DNA from: Setaria digitata
Lineage: Eukaryota; Nematoda; Chromadorea; Rhabditida; Setariidae
Assembly (NCBI GenBank): GCA_003640385.1
Contig: RCAB01000186.1
Coordinates: forward strand, 1-64,000
Direction: 5' to 3'
Length of the DNA stretch: 64,000 nt
Position 1 is the stretch's first letter. The number at the start of each line of letters is the position of its first letter. Shown piece after piece: positions 61,863 through 64,000 of the stretch. The notes under the pieces were generated by a model. That model saw only the letters and a list, made by a program, of their open reading frames with translations. It did no database searches and was not told the origin of the DNA. Both the position numbers and the translations under genes were made by a program.

Positions 61863-64000
61863 ATTCTGTAAAAGAGACCAGTTATGACTAAATTCGGTTT
61901 TATGTTTCTTTTCTGTCGAATAGTTCGACTATCAGGAAGCAACAGTGGAAGAGTGAAAATCTGTAATATCTAGAACTTACATTTCGTGAAGTTATATCTT
62001 GCACAGCTTGTCCCTCCTTTTACTCATAACTTACTAATTCTTAAGTTCATTAACATAGACTCAGTGCAAACAGTTAGTTAGTAAACGTTTGGCTGTTGAT
62101 CTAAATTGAAAGGAAGAGACATAAAATGATATATTTGTTATAAATGAAAATACTTTTTGATAATGAATCGAAAATCCATAACAGTCTCTTCTCTTCTTTT
62201 TATTTGTGAAATTACATTTCCATTTTCTCTTTTCTCTCTTCCGGTTACTTCTCAACTCACTCTCTATCATTTGTTTACCATTTTCTCTTTTTTTTTTGTT
62301 CTTGTTTTTCTGCAAGTTATAAAAATTTAATATTTTTATTCAAAAAAAAATGAAGCTCTTCTGTCATATCTCAGTTATTTTCTCTTCAGCGACCTTGATT
62401 TCATTCTTGTTTCCTGCTTAGTAATCTTTCAAATGCTGAGAAAATTCAAATATACACATTTCGGCAGTGAATTTAAATATCAGAAGGAGTGGAAGGAATA
62501 TCCTGTTGTTTCATTTGCTCAATGTAATATACAAGAATGTTTTTGCGCATAACAATTTTAAAGTACTCTTCAATTGAACATGTCAAGTACTAATCTAGCG
62601 ATAAGTAATGAAAACATAATAATAATTAGTGTTGAAATTTCGGCCCATATCCAGTAAGAGTGTTTCTTTCTATCTCATAAATTTTTATTCATTTTTTTTT
62701 CCGAAATTTACTGATGCAACTTCTAAGGAGAATGGAAATATTCTTCAAGGGAATTAATTAGTCTTTCGAAGTGATTTTTTTTCCATTTTGCAATGTTCGA
62801 GAAATAATTTGTTAGCTTTTCGACAATTTTCATATTTTGTCATCTGGAAATATTAAATACTCGAATTTTTAATACCATAAATTCTCCTATTTATAAGTAT
62901 TCTTTTTTGCTTGCAATAGAAGTTGCATTCTAACATTGTATTTTGTGAGCGGTTAGACTGTAACTGATACCTGGTACTGATGCTTCCAATCTCTGATTTG
63001 TTAACAATTCACCGTATCATTGTCATTATAGTTAACGACAATAATAATAATAAAAGTACGAATGATAGCACCCTGCTGACATTGTTATCTTTATAGCTAT
63101 TGTAATCATTGCTTGAACAAATATAAATCAATCAATCAGCAGTGTTATCCATGTTGCACATTGTTATCATTCCTTTTGTTCCGATGAATTTCCATTGTCT
63201 CATTTTGTTCTTTACGATTACATCACAACAATAGTCAAATAAAATGAATTGAAATTAAATCCTTTGATTGTTGAATTCCTCTCGAGTAAAATAATCATGA
63301 ATAATCGAATCACTGTTATTAACTTCCCATCAATATTCGCAGGAAATGCGTTCTTCACACACTTTCCCATGTGGATCGTAGCAAGAGGAAGGAATGGAGA
63401 GACTGAATGTCTTGTCCGACACATCGGTCATCTAACATTTGACAGTTGTCAACAGTTTTTGTTGTCCTGATGCGGGACTTCTTGAAATGATCGAAAATCT
63501 AAGTGAATTTCACAGCAGATATTTCTTCTTCTGTCTATGAAAAACCAATTTTGAGTACTGGAAACACTTTTGTTTTGTTTTTTGTCTTTCATTGTTAATA
63601 AGTCTTGTCGACTTATTGAAAGAATTATTGAAAAAAGAATTTTTTGGATTGGGTTAAAATTTTAGTTGTAATTTGTTGAGTGCTTTTCAAAGGAAACTTC
63701 CTTGTTAATCAATTATCAATGATACCTTCTGATGAGTATACAAATGTGAAGTGTAGAAGGAGATGAACATTTGGACTGAGCGCAATGGGTGCTGGATTTC
63801 ATCGTTATTATAGTATTTCGTTCTATTCGTTATTCATTCTCGTTCAGTTGGTTAATTTAATTCAGACGAATTGAATTTGGAGCCATCACTGCTCTTGTCC
63901 TTCCGTCGTCTTTTATTCTTTATCATGAATTTCTGTCGTTAAGATGATTTCTTTTATCACCAACATTTTCGACCTGCTTTCTTTTGCTGATCTCACAATA

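Larger units (their letters stand above)
60160..64000. other. Right-hand 3.8 kb without a recognised gene
   Basis: AT-rich DNA with the EF-Ts 3' UTR at its left edge, short repeats and a perfect hairpin. Open frames at 60839-61069 (minus), 62061-62315 (minus, Lys/Arg low complexity) and 63218-63470 (both strands) have no splice partners or recognised domains. It may be intergenic or a long intron of a gene extending beyond the window. Confidence 0.45.

Noticed and set aside
63218..63470. Open frames on both strands near the right edge
   Set aside because: The two overlap antisense to each other and neither shows a motif, so no choice can be supported.

Overview
The window is AT-rich eukaryotic DNA whose genes are split by many introns, and all the genes I could assemble lie on the plus strand. 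The gene content suggests a nematode: a DUF229 sulfatase-like glycoprotein, a divergent DNase II-like protein, a RIN/Sprint-type Rab GEF and a mitochondrial EF-Ts. An AT-rich nematode with a degenerate DNase II-like gene points to clade I, most likely Trichinella, where DNase II-like genes are strongly expanded. That organism call is inference. No bacterial, viral or CRISPR content was seen.

Layout. 670-2636: a six-exon DNase II-like gene that appears to lack the catalytic histidines. 4053-6911: a poorly resolved locus with a hydrophobic exon followed by four exons of a charged, Ser/Lys-rich tail that carries a 19-residue tandem repeat. 8701-14619: a complete 14-exon DUF229 gene (635 aa). 15998-16725: two orphan C-terminal-like exons. 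17969-19703: a six-exon gene for a 166-aa protein with two membrane segments; its second intron holds a MITE-like insertion. 22247-55864: a 31-exon, about 33.6 kb gene for a 1636-aa SH2-VPS9-RA protein (RIN family), with three introns of 5-8 kb. 57603-60159: an eight-exon mitochondrial EF-Ts gene (333 aa). 60160-64000: no gene recognised, only AT-rich sequence with short repeats and a perfect hairpin.

The gene models were built by hand from splice signals. In the DUF229, membrane-protein, RIN and EF-Ts models every exon-exon phase closes and the total coding length is a multiple of three, which is the main support for them. The genes do not form an evident pathway. RIN proteins couple tyrosine-kinase and Ras signals to Rab5 on endosomes, EF-Ts serves mitochondrial translation, and DUF229 and DNase II-like proteins belong to the secretory or lysosomal route. 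No clear new multi-gene system is present. The items most worth checking are the catalytically degenerate DNase II, the coding minisatellite, two phase-preserving candidate cassette exons in RIN introns, and an assembly N at the junction of a 102-bp duplication.
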